Below are positions 30,619-39,346 of a stretch of DNA of 39,623 nucleotides, in pieces. Every line of letters starts with the position of its first letter. Positions within the stretch are counted from its first letter, which is position 1. The notes below the pieces were generated by a model that did no database searches, had not been told where the DNA came from, and worked only from the letters and a program-made list of their open reading frames with translations. Origin of the DNA: Gluconobacter kondonii. GTDB lineage: Bacteria; Pseudomonadota; Alphaproteobacteria; Acetobacterales; Acetobacteraceae. The DNA lies in contig NZ_BEWP01000020.1 in NCBI RefSeq assembly GCF_002723995.1, positions 1 to 39,623 on the forward strand, written 5' to 3'. Both the position numbers and the translations under genes were made by a program.

Positions 30619-30641
30619 GCCCTGTCGGCTGACCACAGGGC
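30619..30641. other. Hairpin in the 30434-30727 gap
   Basis: GCCCTGT and ACAGGGC are perfect 7-bp arms around a 9-base loop, between the convergent ends of the tagged array and dnaE2. There is no T-run on either side, so it is not a typical intrinsic terminator. The rest of the gap shows no supported gene. Confidence 0.35.
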
Positions 30642-30727
30642 GCGGCTCTGCCCACAACTCCACAGGTTCAACATCAACATAAGGCTTTATATTCTTAAAA
30701 GAAGATTGGCCGATCCGGTGTTGTCCC

Positions 30728-33700
30728 CTACCGAAAGTCCCGTGCCTTCAACAGCTCCGATCCCTGAAGCAACGGCGTTCTGTCTTCCAGGCTGAGCACA
30801 ACGACATGGATCACCTCGCCTTCCTTTTGCAGCCTCCCCTTACAGGCCAGCAGACGGGACGCGAGAAGAGGACGGCGGTGTTTCTCCTGCACATCCTTCC
30901 AGACAATCAGATTGGCCGTACCGGTTTCGTCTTCGATCGTGACGAACATGGTGCCGTTGGCCGTCCCTGGCTTCTGCCGCATCAACACCAGTCCGGTGAG
31001 CTGGATCCGGCGTCCGTCCCGCAGATACGGAAGATCCCCGCAACGAACGATCCCTTCTTTTCGCAGGCCCTCTCGGAGAAACGCGACGGGATGCCCGTTC
31101 AGACTGAGTCCCGTCGCCCGGTAGTCCTCATGCACTGAGGCCCGCTCTGACATCTGCGGCAAGGCAATCTGAGGCTCGATCACTTCCGGCAGCGGAAAGT
31201 TCCGCCCCCGATCCGCCGCCTCAAACAGTGGCAGGGCGGTATCCGCCAACGCCTTGATTGACCACAGGGCAGCTCGACGCATTTGTCCGAACACCCGAAA
31301 CGCATCAGCCTCCGCCAGACATTCCAGGGCCGAGACCGGCACATCCGCACGGCGCCAGACATCATCAATACTCTCATAGTCCGGCATCCGGGCCGCAATC
31401 AGGGCCGCGCCGTGTCCGTTTGCCAGTCCCTTAACCATCCGAAAGCCCAGCCTGACCGCCGCGTGCCGTCCGTTCCGGCCGCGCTCCAGTGTGCAATCCC
31501 ATCGGGAGGCGTTGATGCAGATCGGCCGGACCTCGACCCCATGGCGCTGTGCGTCCTGAACAATCTGCGAGGGCGCATAAAATCCCATGGGCTGGCTGTT
31601 CAGCAGGGCGGCACAGAACACATCCGGGTAGTGACACTTCATCCACGCCGAGGCATAGGCAATCAGGGCAAACGACGCCGCGTGGCTTTCCGGGAAACCA
31701 TAGCTGCCAAAGCCTTCGAGTTGCGCGAAGGTCTGTTCAGCAAACTCCTGCTCATAGCCATTGGCCAGCATCCCGTTGACCAGCTTATCCCGGAACGGTG
31801 ACACCCCACCTGTCATTTTGAATGTTGCCATCGCACGGCGGAGCTGGTCCGCCTCGCCTGGCGTGAAACCCGCGCAATGGATTGCCACCTGCATGGCCTG
31901 CTCCTGGAACAGGGGCACCCCCAGTGTTTTCCCCAGGATCCCGCGCAGGGTCTCGGACGGGTAGGTGACAGGCTCCAGTTTCTCCCGCCGCCTCAGATAA
32001 GGATGGACCATGTCGCCTTGGATCGGCCCCGGCCGGACGATCGCCACCTGAATCACCAGATCATAGAAGGTCCGGGGCTTCATGCGTGGCAGCATCGACA
32101 TCTGCGCCCGGCTCTCGATCTGGAACGTGCCAAGCGTGTCCGCCTTCTGGATCATGCGATAGGTCTGCGGATCCTCGGCCGGGATCGCGGCGAGATCCAT
32201 CCGCGTCTGATACACGGTGTGCAGCAGCTCAAATCCGCGACGCAGACAGCCGAGCATTCCCAAGCCCAGAACGTCCACCTTCATGAACCGCAACACGTCG
32301 ATGTCATCCTTGTCCCAGACGATGATCTGCCGCCCGTCCATGGCGGTGGGCATCAAAGGGACGAGTTCATCCAGGCGATCCTCGGTCAGCACAAATCCGC
32401 CCGGATGGGTGCCTAGCTGGCGCGGAAAGCCGAGAAGCAGGCGCGCGAGATGGAATGTCAGGCTAAGGCGGCGATCCTTCAGGTTCAGGCCAAGATCGGC
32501 CGCACGCGCCTTGCACAGATCGGGATCCGCGAGAGACGAGGCGATGTGTTTTGAAAGCTGGCCGGTCAGATCCTCCGGCAGGCCCAGAACCTTACCCACT
32601 TCCCGCAACGCGCCTTTGGGCTGATAGCGCTGCACGGTCGCGCACAGGGCCGCGCGGTGGCGGCCGTAGTGTCGGTAGATCCACTGGATGACCTCTTCGC
32701 GGCGGTCACTCTCGAAATCCACGTCAATATCCGGGGGCTCCTGCCGTTCGGCCGAGAGGAACCGCTCGAACAGCAGACCTGAGCGAACCGGATCAATACT
32801 CGTGATTCCCAGGACGTAGCAGACGGCCGAGTTCGCGGCAGATCCCCGCCCCTGACAGACAATCCCAAGCGAGCGGGCATGGCGGACAATGGTATTCACG
32901 GTCAGGAAATACGGCGCGTAGGACAGAGAGCCGATCAGCCTCAGCTCGTGGGCAATCTGCGTCTCGACGTCAGGCGGCGCCCCGGCCGGGTAGCGACGCG
33001 GCAGTGCGGTCTGGACCAGGCGTGTCAGGGTGTCCTGAGCGCTTTCGCCTGTGCGCTCGGTTTCGGTCGGATACTGGTACGTCAGGTCATCGAGACTGAA
33101 GGCGCAGGCCTCGGCAATCCGCCGCGTGTTGGCCAGAGCGTCCGGAAAAGCAGCGAACAGGCGTGCCTGCTCTTCGGGCGCTTTCAGATGGCGGTCGGCG
33201 TGAACGTGACGGCGGTTGCCGAGAGCATCGACGGTGCAGCCTTCCCGGATCGCCGTGACGACGTCCTGAAGAACGTGCCGACGTGCATCATGGTAGAGCA
33301 CATCTCCCGTCACAACGCAGGCCAGACCGTGGGCCGCACTGAAGGCTGCAAGCGCGTGAAGCCGCGCCAGATCTCCAGGCTGGCGAAGCATGGTCAGAGC
33401 GAGAAACCGGCTCTTTTCTTCGCCTGCCCTTTGTCCCGGCAGATCCAGCAGGCTCTGAACGTGCCCGGGAAGTGCTGCCAGATCCTCGGGCGGCAACAGG
33501 ATCAGGACGAGGTCCGGGGCCGCTGTAACGAGATCCTCCCATCCCAGAAGGAACACGTCCCGCTCGCCCCGATGATGGCCAAGGGTTAGGAGCTGACACA
33601 GACCCGCCCAGCCTGCGCGATTGCGGGGATAGGCCAGAAGCGCGCTGCCATCGCGCAGAGCCAGACGGCATCCGGGCAGGAGACGCAGACCGGCCTCGCG

Positions 33701-33868
33701 CGCCGCCAGATGGGCGCGGATTACTCCGGCTACAGTGTTCCAGTCGGCAAGACCGATGGTGTCATAGCCCAGGGCTTTCGCCTGGAACATCAGTTCATCC
33801 GGCTGGCTGCCGGAGCGCAGGAATGAAAACGAAGACGTCACCTGCAATTCGACATAAGGCGCGCTCAT
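30728..33868 (-). CDS. dnaE2: Error-prone DNA polymerase DnaE2 (ImuC)
   Basis: A 1046-aa C-family polymerase that performs mutagenic lesion bypass with ImuA and ImuB. The N-terminal PHP domain begins [21 protein letters not shown]. The palm domain includes [20 protein letters not shown] and the catalytic aspartates in PDIDVDFES at about residues 380-384. The C-terminal OB-fold is visible as [31 protein letters not shown]. Length is normal for DnaE2. It follows the 79-aa ORF by 3 bp at the end of the imuA-imuB operon under the LexA box. Plasmid location implies that transfer could confer SOS mutagenesis. Confidence 0.95.
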   Translation of the reverse strand: MSAPYVELQVTSSFSFLRSGSQPDELMFQAKALGYDTIGLADWNTVAGVIRAHLAAREAGLRLLPGCRLALRDGSALLAYPRNRAGWAGLCQLLTLGHHRGERDVFLLGWEDLVTAAPDLVLILLPPEDLAALPGHVQSLLDLPGQRAGEEKSRFLALTMLRQPGDLARLHALAAFSAAHGLACVVTGDVLYHDARRHVLQDVVTAIREGCTVDALGNRRHVHADRHLKAPEEQARLFAAFPDALANTRRIAEACAFSLDDLTYQYPTETERTGESAQDTLTRLVQTALPRRYPAGAPPDVETQIAHELRLIGSLSYAPYFLTVNTIVRHARSLGIVCQGRGSAANSAVCYVLGITSIDPVRSGLLFERFLSAERQEPPDIDVDFESDRREEVIQWIYRHYGRHRAALCATVQRYQPKGALREVGKVLGLPEDLTGQLSKHIASSLADPDLCKARAADLGLNLKDRRLSLTFHLARLLLGFPRQLGTHPGGFVLTEDRLDELVPLMPTAMDGRQIIVWDKDDIDVLRFMKVDVLGLGMLGCLRRGFELLHTVYQTRMDLAAIPAEDPQTYRMIQKADTLGTFQIESRAQMSMLPRMKPRTFYDLVIQVAIVRPGPIQGDMVHPYLRRREKLEPVTYPSETLRGILGKTLGVPLFQEQAMQVAIHCAGFTPGEADQLRRAMATFKMTGGVSPFRDKLVNGMLANGYEQEFAEQTFAQLEGFGSYGFPESHAASFALIAYASAWMKCHYPDVFCAALLNSQPMGFYAPSQIVQDAQRHGVEVRPICINASRWDCTLERGRNGRHAAVRLGFRMVKGLANGHGAALIAARMPDYESIDDVWRRADVPVSALECLAEADAFRVFGQMRRAALWSIKALADTALPLFEAADRGRNFPLPEVIEPQIALPQMSERASVHEDYRATGLSLNGHPVAFLREGLRKEGIVRCGDLPYLRDGRRIQLTGLVLMRQKPGTANGTMFVTIEDETGTANLIVWKDVQEKHRRPLLASRLLACKGRLQKEGEVIHVVVLSLEDRTPLLQGSELLKARDFR

Positions 33869-33871
33869 GGC

Positions 33872-34111
33872 TCAGCGCCTGTGCGGATGCGGATGCGGGT
33901 GCCGGCTGCTGTCAGGCGCGTTGCTGGTCGGCGCGCGCATGACCACGAATCCCGAGCGTTCGAGATAGGCGACCAGCCGTTCGGACACGAGACGGGCCAT
34001 CAGCTCGGCGGCATCATGCGTGCGCCTGCGTCCGTCGTAACAGAGTGCGTGCATCAGGACTTCCGCCACGTCCGAGGTGCTGGCCGGGATCAGATCGTCA
34101 CGGGCATCCAT
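33872..34111 (-). CDS. Small ORF between imuB and dnaE2
   Basis: 79 aa starting MDARDDLIPASTSDVAEVLMHALCYDG and ending in a His/Pro-rich tail (PHPHPHRR). The ATG overlaps the imuB stop (TGATG) and dnaE2 starts 3 bp after its stop, so it is a fully coupled member of the operon. The helical core (AAELMARLVSERLVAYLERSGFVV) suggests a small adaptor. It is not part of the classical three-gene cassette. Function unknown. Confidence 0.7.
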   Translation of the reverse strand: MDARDDLIPASTSDVAEVLMHALCYDGRRRTHDAAELMARLVSERLVAYLERSGFVVMRAPTSNAPDSSRHPHPHPHRR

Positions 34112-35640
34112 CAGAAGATCCCCTGAAGAAACCACGCGCCTGACCCGGACCAGTCGTGGGTTCCGTCGCCTTTGCGAAACAGCCACAGGCGCAGGCCGGT
34201 CGTGGTCTCGACCTGCCAATAATCGCGGATGGCGCCATAGTTATCGGTGGTCTGCCACCATTCACCCAACAGACGTTCGGGGCCATCGGCCGCCGCGACG
34301 CGATGCGTCTGCCGCTTGAGGACGAACTGGCGGGGCGCACCGTCCGGGAGCAGGGCGGTGACCTGCACCCGGACGGGCAGATCGAACAGAATGTTCGGTC
34401 GCGCCCAGAGCATCTGGCTCGCGTTCGTGGACTCTGCCACGTCGCCGGGAGAAATGCGAGATTGTCCATCTTCGGGCCAGGCAGAAAACCGGGGTGCGAA
34501 CTGCTGGACCGAAACAACCCCCGGACGGTTCAGCAGCCGGTCGATCAGAGTGGCCGGGAGGCCCGTTTCAGAGGATCCAGCTTCGTCCGGCAGGACAGAC
34601 CGCTCAGCCCCGGCTTCGAGCGGTTCGTTTGCGCTGACGGTCAGGATGACGGTTTCAATTCCAAACTCGGGCGCGATTTGCGGGATATGGTCTCCCAGCA
34701 GGCGCATCAGACGTGTCACGTCAGCCGTCGGATCGGATGTCCCCACGCGGATGGCCTGAATGGATCCGTCCACGCGCACGCAGAGAAAGTCGAGCTGCCG
34801 CGCCCCCTCCCCGCGCGCCGTCAGCTTTTCGCAGACAACTGGCACAAGTGCGGCAATCACCGTGGCAATGGCGTCCGGTGTGCTGATGGGCTCGACCAAA
34901 GACCGGGTCAGGGAAATCCGGTCCGCAGGTTGAAACACGCTGAGCGGACTGGCCTGCCGTCCGAGAGCCTCATCGAGACAGGTGAGAAGCTGCGCCCCAA
35001 ATCGCCTGGCCAGAGGCGCGCGAGGGAGGTCTGCAAGGGCGCCAATGGTGGTCAGGCCGAGCCGTGTCAAACTGGCCAGTGTTTTTTCCGGCAGAGGAAG
35101 TTCTGAACAGGGCAACGGATGCAGAGCCTGTTTCTGCTGACCGGGAGGCACGAGACAGATCTGGTCGATCCCCGAGCGGGCCAGGGCGCGTGAGGCAGCG
35201 GCCGTATCGCTCAGCGCCACGGAGCAGGAATGCCCCCTCGCCTTCAGGCGTTCCCTGACGAGATCCAGCATGGCCGCTTCACCGCCGTACAGATGGGCGC
35301 ATCCGGTGGTGTCGCTGTAGAGCCCGTCCGGAGCGTCGAATGCGGGCAGCGGCGACAGCCAGATCAGCCAGGAGCAGAGATCGGTCAGCGCTGCCCTCTG
35401 TGCTTCGGCGTCCTCTTCTGCCGTCAGAAGATCCGGAACCAGGGAGCGGGCCTGTGCCAGCGGCATTCCGGGTGTCAGTCCGGCCGCGAGCGCAGCCGGA
35501 CTGACACCGGTGACGGCGTGACGGTTATGTGCCAGCGCGTGCACAATGAGTGGCCTGTCGATCGGGAAGTCTCCCGGGCGGGAAAGCTGGAGGCGCTCGG
35601 TGCGCCAGAATGGCATCCAGAGAGCGAGAAAGCGGCGCAT
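34111..35640 (-). CDS. imuB: ImuB, inactive Y-family polymerase-like protein
   Basis: A 509-aa Y-family homologue that bridges ImuA, DnaE2 and the sliding clamp. The N-terminus MRRFLALWMPFWRTERL lacks the DinB-type acidic metal ligands, as expected for ImuB. Family segments GLTPGMPLAQARSLVPDL and GLYSDTTGCAHLYGGEAAML follow, then the helix-hairpin-helix-like LTRLGLTTIGALADLPRAPLARRFG. The C-terminal part carries the little-finger-like domain. It overlaps imuA by 116 bp. Confidence 0.93.
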   Translation of the reverse strand: MRRFLALWMPFWRTERLQLSRPGDFPIDRPLIVHALAHNRHAVTGVSPAALAAGLTPGMPLAQARSLVPDLLTAEEDAEAQRAALTDLCSWLIWLSPLPAFDAPDGLYSDTTGCAHLYGGEAAMLDLVRERLKARGHSCSVALSDTAAASRALARSGIDQICLVPPGQQKQALHPLPCSELPLPEKTLASLTRLGLTTIGALADLPRAPLARRFGAQLLTCLDEALGRQASPLSVFQPADRISLTRSLVEPISTPDAIATVIAALVPVVCEKLTARGEGARQLDFLCVRVDGSIQAIRVGTSDPTADVTRLMRLLGDHIPQIAPEFGIETVILTVSANEPLEAGAERSVLPDEAGSSETGLPATLIDRLLNRPGVVSVQQFAPRFSAWPEDGQSRISPGDVAESTNASQMLWARPNILFDLPVRVQVTALLPDGAPRQFVLKRQTHRVAAADGPERLLGEWWQTTDNYGAIRDYWQVETTTGLRLWLFRKGDGTHDWSGSGAWFLQGIF

Positions 35641-36316
35641 GATCGGTGCAGTCGAGGATCCAGTGAGCAGGGCGGCCTCCCCTCACCCGCAGCAGCGCGG
35701 CAGAAAGGCGTCGGAAACCGGGAAGTGGCATGGCCAGTCCCGGAAGTCTTTGAGGCGACGAGGGATGAGAGAGGATCCGCCACCGCGTGGCGCACGCGCA
35801 GGGATCTTTTCCAGGAGCTTGGGCGAGAGGTGCAGAGCGCAGGAAAAAGCCTGTGTTCCCGCTCGCCTCCACAGCCAGATTGAGGCGGCGGATTTCCTTG
35901 AGCGTTGGGACGTGACGTCCTGCGATCACGGCTAGAGCGCGTTCTGGTCCACGCAAGATGTCTTCGGCGACCGACAGCAGGTTGTCCGGCTCCGTTTCAA
36001 TACAGGCCAGATGGTCCAGTGAAACACTGGACTGATGCAACCCGCAGGCGTTCAGTTCGGCAGGTGTGTCACTGATCCAGAAGACCGGCCCCCTGCCCTC
36101 TTTCAGGATGGGCAGCAGCATGGCGAGACTGGCTCCGATTTCCAGAGGATCGGAGATCAGGAAGTCATGCAGGCTACCCGTTTTGAGGCCGCCGCCGAGA
36201 TGCTCATCGACGGCAGAATGCCCGGTAGGCAGCGTGTCAGTATGGGAATGAGAAAGGCTTCGACGCTCCAGGCGTCGGACCTGCTCGCGCAGTCGCGCCA
36301 CGGCGTCCGTTGTCAT
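35525..36316 (-). CDS. imuA: ImuA, RecA-like SOS mutagenesis protein
   Basis: A 263-aa ImuA (SulA/RecA-like). It begins MTTDAVARLREQVRRLERRS, with VDEHLGGGLKTGSLHDFL as the RecA-like core region and GPVFWISDTPAELNACGL in the middle. AAGGAG sits at ideal distance from ATG 36316; the longer reading to 36379 crosses the LexA box. The 116-bp overlap with imuB is larger than usual, so the last ~40 residues (Pro/Arg-rich) may be a run-on rather than a conserved domain. Induced by DNA damage through LexA. Confidence 0.9.
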   Translation of the reverse strand: MTTDAVARLREQVRRLERRSLSHSHTDTLPTGHSAVDEHLGGGLKTGSLHDFLISDPLEIGASLAMLLPILKEGRGPVFWISDTPAELNACGLHQSSVSLDHLACIETEPDNLLSVAEDILRGPERALAVIAGRHVPTLKEIRRLNLAVEASGNTGFFLRSAPLAQAPGKDPCACATRWRILSHPSSPQRLPGLAMPLPGFRRLSAALLRVRGGRPAHWILDCTDHAPLSRSLDAILAHRAPPAFPPGRLPDRQATHCARAGT

Positions 36317-36334
36317 CTTTGTTCTCCTTAACCA

Positions 36335-36349
36335 GAACATAAAGAGAAC
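36335..36349 (-). promoter_or_regulatory. LexA (SOS) box of the imuA operon
   Basis: On the minus strand GTTC-TCTTTAT-GTTC, an exact GTTC-N7-GTTC alphaproteobacterial SOS box, 18 bp upstream of the imuA ATG. The whole imuA-imuB-ORF79-dnaE2 operon should be repressed by the host LexA. Confidence 0.88.
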
Positions 36350-36414
36350 AAATATTTTATGATTGCAAGCGTTTTCCAAATTACCCGATAAATTATATTA
36401 CCGGGTTTCAATAA

Positions 36415-36442
36415 AAACCGGATAAACCATCAAACCGGATTA
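36415..36442. repeat. Partition-type motifs downstream of parB
   Basis: AAACCGGATAA (36415-36425) and AAACCGGATTA (36432-36442) match the motif array upstream of parA. Related sequences lie just before (36380-36409) and the set is repeated in unit 2 (about 36697-36759). Confidence 0.55.
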
Positions 36443-36470
36443 TTTTCTTTATACAGCTTCCATGCGTCTT

Positions 36471-36728
36471 CTATGACAACGCCTGGGTAACGCCTCGCCT
36501 AGTTGCTTCCTCAGCGATTTCGTCAGAGACGTTGGGAAATACCTTAGCGTGTAGTTTTCCTGTTCGAGGACTGGGTAGGCGTCCTCTACGTTTCGCTGGC
36601 TCTCTAGCTACGAAACCATGATCCGCAGCTACGCGATCAACTTGTTCGACATCGGCGGCGAAGGCGGCTTTTTTTCGCGCGATCTGAGCTTTCCAAATTA
36701 CCCGATAAATTATATTACCGGGTTTCAA
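36471..36728 (-). pseudogene. Duplicated parB copy, truncated and frameshifted
   Basis: 85 codons from a TTG. The shared body (ADHGFVAREPAKRRGRLPSPR, HAKVFPNVSDEIAEEATRRGVTQ) is that of parB, but its first residues come from the duplication junction. A lost base (GCCTGGG against ACCTTGGG in unit 2) changes the end to ALS, so the C-terminal helix is missing. Probably non-functional. Confidence 0.7.
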
Positions 36729-36746
36729 TAAAAACCGGATAAACCA

Positions 36747-37043
36747 TCAAACCGGATTATTTTCTTTATACAGCTTCCATGCGTCTTCTATGACAACACC
36801 TTGGGTAACGCCTCGCCTAGTTGCTTCCTCAGCGATTTCGTCAGAGACGTTGGGAAATACCTTAGCGTGTAGTTGTCCTGTTCGAGGACTGGGTAGGCGT
36901 CCTCTACGTTTCGCTGGCTCTCTAGCTACGAAACCATGATCCGCAGCTACGCGATCAACTCGTTCGACATCGGCGGCGGAGGCGACTTTTTCGCGCGATC
37001 TGAGCTTTCCAACATCAATCGCAAAAGGCTTTTTTTCGGTCAT
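36747..37043 (-). CDS. parB: ParB-like RHH partition protein
   Basis: 98 aa with a basic disordered N-terminus (REPAKRRGRLPSPRTG) and a C-terminal ribbon-helix-helix-like unit, HAKVFPNVSDEIAEEATRRGVTQGVVIEDAWKLY. It would bind the centromere and stimulate the ParA ATPase. The ATG overlaps the parA stop (ATGA), so the pair is coupled. A second, broken copy follows. The name parB is functional, since it is not related to the chromosomal ParB family. Confidence 0.75.
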   Translation of the reverse strand: MTEKKPFAIDVGKLRSREKVASAADVERVDRVAADHGFVAREPAKRRGRLPSPRTGQLHAKVFPNVSDEIAEEATRRGVTQGVVIEDAWKLYKENNPV

Positions 37044-37702
37044 TCTGCCGCTCCTGTAAGGCGTCGGTACACAGCTTGTGCAAAGCCATCGGCGTTTTCG
37101 ATCGCTGCCACAATGTTACCTTGTGGCGGGATCGAATGAAGATCTCCACCGAACTCGAAAAGAGCGGAAAATGCAGCACGCTCCATTAAAGGCGGCGTAA
37201 TCACGTCCACGCCTGAGTCCCTTAGTGAGGCTTCAATGCCTGAATGCTGTTTGGAACGAATTGCTCGTGTCATTGTAAAAACAACTGAGTGAGGAATCTT
37301 GCGCCCTAAAGACTCTTCTTCCTCCGCTACTAGGGCAAGGGCTCTTGCTCCTATCGTAGCGTCTAAGGTTGTCGCTCGCATGGGTGTTAAGACCAAATCT
37401 GCTTGAGAGATTGCGCGTGAAACCAATCTTGACGCGACGCCTTCCAAATCGACAATGACAATTTTTCCATCAGCATCATGCCTTTTGATCGTCTTTATAA
37501 TGTCGCTTTCGGAGACCCTAGTTATCAGGCTGATTCTGGGTGGCTTGGGCGCGCGGTCAGCCCATAAAGTCAGCGCTTCGTTCGGGTCGCAGTCTAACAG
37601 AGTTACCTCTGCGCCGTAGTGCGCAAGCTGGGTTCCCAAGATAACAGCAGTAGTCGATTTTCCAGCGCCGCCTTTGGGGGACGCGATAGCAATCACAGGC
37701 AT
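37040..37702 (-). CDS. parA: ParA/VirC1-type partition ATPase
   Basis: 220 aa with the deviant Walker A motif PKGGAGKSTT at residues 9-18, LLDCDPNEALTLWA (Walker A'/switch), and Walker B IVIVDLEGVAS, followed by ADLVLTPMRATTLDA. The lack of an N-terminal DNA-binding extension places it with the short ParA/VirC1 group. It drives plasmid partition with the RHH protein downstream. Upstream lie repeated AAACCGGATAA motifs that are probably operator and centromere. Confidence 0.9.
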   Translation of the reverse strand: MPVIAIASPKGGAGKSTTAVILGTQLAHYGAEVTLLDCDPNEALTLWADRAPKPPRISLITRVSESDIIKTIKRHDADGKIVIVDLEGVASRLVSRAISQADLVLTPMRATTLDATIGARALALVAEEEESLGRKIPHSVVFTMTRAIRSKQHSGIEASLRDSGVDVITPPLMERAAFSALFEFGGDLHSIPPQGNIVAAIENADGFAQAVYRRLTGAAE

Positions 37703-37764
37703 AATGTTCTCCGCTCAAAGACGCTGTGCTGATTTGTGTTCGTAGTCTTGCTCTAGATTTTAGT

Positions 37765-37962
37765 AAACCGGATAAATGTTAAAATCGGATAAGAACGAAT
37801 ATCCGGTAAGCAATATAACCAGATAAAACATTACAGGAACGCATCCTACTCGCCTCAATTCACTCAGAAAATGACGGACTGGGAGGCGAGATCAGACCTA
37901 TAAACCGTCTAAATAAAATATCAGGTAATATAACAAACCGGATAATTAAAAAAATCAGATAA
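37765..37962. repeat. Centromere/operator-like repeat array upstream of parA
   Basis: About seven copies of an 11-bp motif with consensus AAACCGGATAA: direct at 37765, 37782, 37817, 37935 and 37952, and inverted at 37800 and 37919. Spacing is irregular and the DNA is AT-rich. Location upstream of parA suggests parS and the parA operator. The motif also occurs downstream of both parB copies. Confidence 0.65.
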
Positions 37963-37980
37963 CGAAAAAGGGAAAAAGCT

Positions 37981-37999
37981 GGCTGGGATCTGCCCAGCC
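37981..37999 (-). terminator. Intrinsic terminator on the minus strand
   Basis: GGCTGGG and CCCAGCC pair around a 5-base loop. On the minus strand the hairpin is followed by AGCTTTTTCCCTTTTT, which fits rho-independent termination of a transcript coming from the right. No convincing minus-strand protein gene lies upstream, so the transcript may be non-coding. Confidence 0.55.
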
Positions 38000-38009
38000 A
38001 ACAACAGGT

Positions 38010-38071
38010 GGGTCAACGCGTGTCCTCGCCACGCTCGCCGTCTGCGCGTGGCTGCGGGCCGCGTTGATCCT
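38010..38071 (-). ncRNA. Possible structured RNA upstream of the terminator
   Basis: GGTCAACGCG (38010-38019) pairs with CGCGTTGATCC (around 38060-38070) with one bulge, and GCCACGC (about 38028-38034) pairs with GCGTGGC (about 38046-38052) inside. A two-tier stem followed within 12 bp by a minus-strand terminator suggests a small RNA or regulatory leader. No promoter is assigned. Confidence 0.3.
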
Positions 38072-38153
38072 GCCGCTGCGCGGCACTGTTGCAGTCTGAA
38101 CAGCTCCCAGCCGGACGCGACGATGTTCAAAAACCAGAAATGGATCGAGCATC

Positions 38154-38531
38154 ATGCGCCGTCATTACCTTCCCTACGTCCCAACGCCACGCGGTCGGCC
38201 GCCCATGCGCTGGACCGATACGCAGGAACCCGTATCCTGCCGCAAGTGCAATGAGCACTGGGCTGGCGGCGATCCGGCTCTGACGATTGCCTGCACGGGC
38301 TGCAACGCGCCAGCCCATGAGCCCTGCCGTCGCAGTGCGGGCGGTAATGAACGGGTGTGTGCGTGCCGGGATGAGGCGGCCACCCAGCTTGGACTCCTCT
38401 CACGCTGCGAAGGCCTGAGCTGGGACAACCGGCACGTCAAGCCGCTTCTCCTGCGGGACGCTCCGATCGCCAGTGCCCTGATGTGCCGGTCTGTCGGGAC
38501 AGGTGCTCCGGTGAGCAGGTTCGTGTCATGA
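38154..38531 (+). CDS. Cys-rich, probable zinc-binding protein
   Basis: 125 aa with a Cys/His cluster: VSCRKCNEHW, ACTGCNAPAHEPCRRS, and VCACRDEA, suggesting two zinc sites. The C-terminal part contains LGLLSRCEGLSWDNRHVKPLLLRD. Its stop overlaps the start of the PAPS-reductase-family gene (ATGA), so both act together, perhaps with this protein as a DNA- or RNA-binding partner. Family not named. Confidence 0.6.
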   Translation: MRRHYLPYVPTPRGRPPMRWTDTQEPVSCRKCNEHWAGGDPALTIACTGCNAPAHEPCRRSAGGNERVCACRDEAATQLGLLSRCEGLSWDNRHVKPLLLRDAPIASALMCRSVGTGAPVSRFVS

Positions 38532-39286
38532 CGCCGGATCTGACGTCGTATGACAGTATCATCGTGGCCGTATCAGGCGGGAAAGACGGCACCGCCTGCC
38601 TTTTCGCCCTCCTTGAGGCTGGTGCCCCGACGGGCCGCCTGGAACTGTGGCACCACGAGGTGGACGGGCAGGGGCCATCCTTCATGGACTGGTCCTCCAC
38701 CACGCCCTATGTGAGCGCGCTGGCGCAGGATTTCGGACTGCCGCTCTATCGCTCCTGGCGAGAGGGCGGCTTCGAGCGGGAGATGCTCCGCAATGCCGCT
38801 CCGACAGGCCCGGTTCTTTTCGAAAGCCCAGACGGTCTGATCCGCGTGGGCGGGCAGGGGCCAGATGGAACCCGCCTGCGCTTTCCCCAGGTCTCCGCCA
38901 GCCTGACGACCCGATGGTGCTCCAGCGTCACCAAGATCGACGTCGCCGACCGCGCCCTACGCGGCCAGGAGCGCTTCCTGAACCGGCGCACGCTGTTCGT
39001 GACCGGTGAGCGCGCAGAGGAAAGCCCAAACCGTGCCCGCTATGCCGCTTTTGAGCCGCACCGCACGGATACGCGGCACGGCACGCGCCGCCGCCGTCAT
39101 GTCGATCACTGGCGGCCTGTCCACCAATGGAGTGAGGCGCAGGTGTGGGACAGCTTGAAGCGCTGGAAGGTGATGCCCGCGCTGCCATACCGCATCGTCT
39201 TCTCCAGACTGTCCTGTGCCACCTGTATTTTTGGCGATGCGCGGCAGTTTGCAACGATCCGCTGGCTCGATCCTGCCCGCTTTTGA
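38528..39286 (+). CDS. PAPS-reductase-family protein (PP-loop), apparently truncated
   Basis: 252 aa from ATG 38528. The PP-loop VAVSGGKDGTACLFALLEAG marks the adenine nucleotide alpha-hydrolase/PAPS-reductase superfamily, followed by RWCSSVTKIDVADRAL and FVTGERAEESPNRARYAAFEPHR. The C-terminal Cys pair CATCIFGDARQFATIRWLDPARF is present, but homologues normally continue for several dozen residues. Removing one T at the stop gives only FER before another stop, so the tail is lost. Phage and plasmid members are often linked to nucleic-acid modification; assimilatory sulfate reduction is unlikely here. Confidence 0.75.
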   Translation: MTPDLTSYDSIIVAVSGGKDGTACLFALLEAGAPTGRLELWHHEVDGQGPSFMDWSSTTPYVSALAQDFGLPLYRSWREGGFEREMLRNAAPTGPVLFESPDGLIRVGGQGPDGTRLRFPQVSASLTTRWCSSVTKIDVADRALRGQERFLNRRTLFVTGERAEESPNRARYAAFEPHRTDTRHGTRRRRHVDHWRPVHQWSEAQVWDSLKRWKVMPALPYRIVFSRLSCATCIFGDARQFATIRWLDPARF

Positions 39287-39346
39287 GCGTTAGGGCATAA
39301 GCGTTCCCTATTATGTTCATAAACTGATGTCGCACAGAAAGTACTA

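Larger units (their letters stand above)
36374..37007. repeat. 317-bp tandem duplication of the parB region
   Basis: Unit 1 (about 36374-36690) and unit 2 (about 36691-37007) are nearly identical, including the parB coding part and the AAACCGGATAA motifs downstream of it. The junction lies in a GAGCTTTCCAA sequence. Small differences include a one-base deletion in unit 1. Confidence 0.85.

Noticed and set aside
30540-30680. DnaA-box-like sequence near TGTGGATTTA
   Set aside because: Only one poor match to TTATCCACA, far from the iterons and repA, so no origin is inferred here.
31283-33589. Several plus-strand ORFs of 130-240 codons opposite dnaE2
   Set aside because: dnaE2 is unambiguous over the whole span, and these readings are its antisense shadows.
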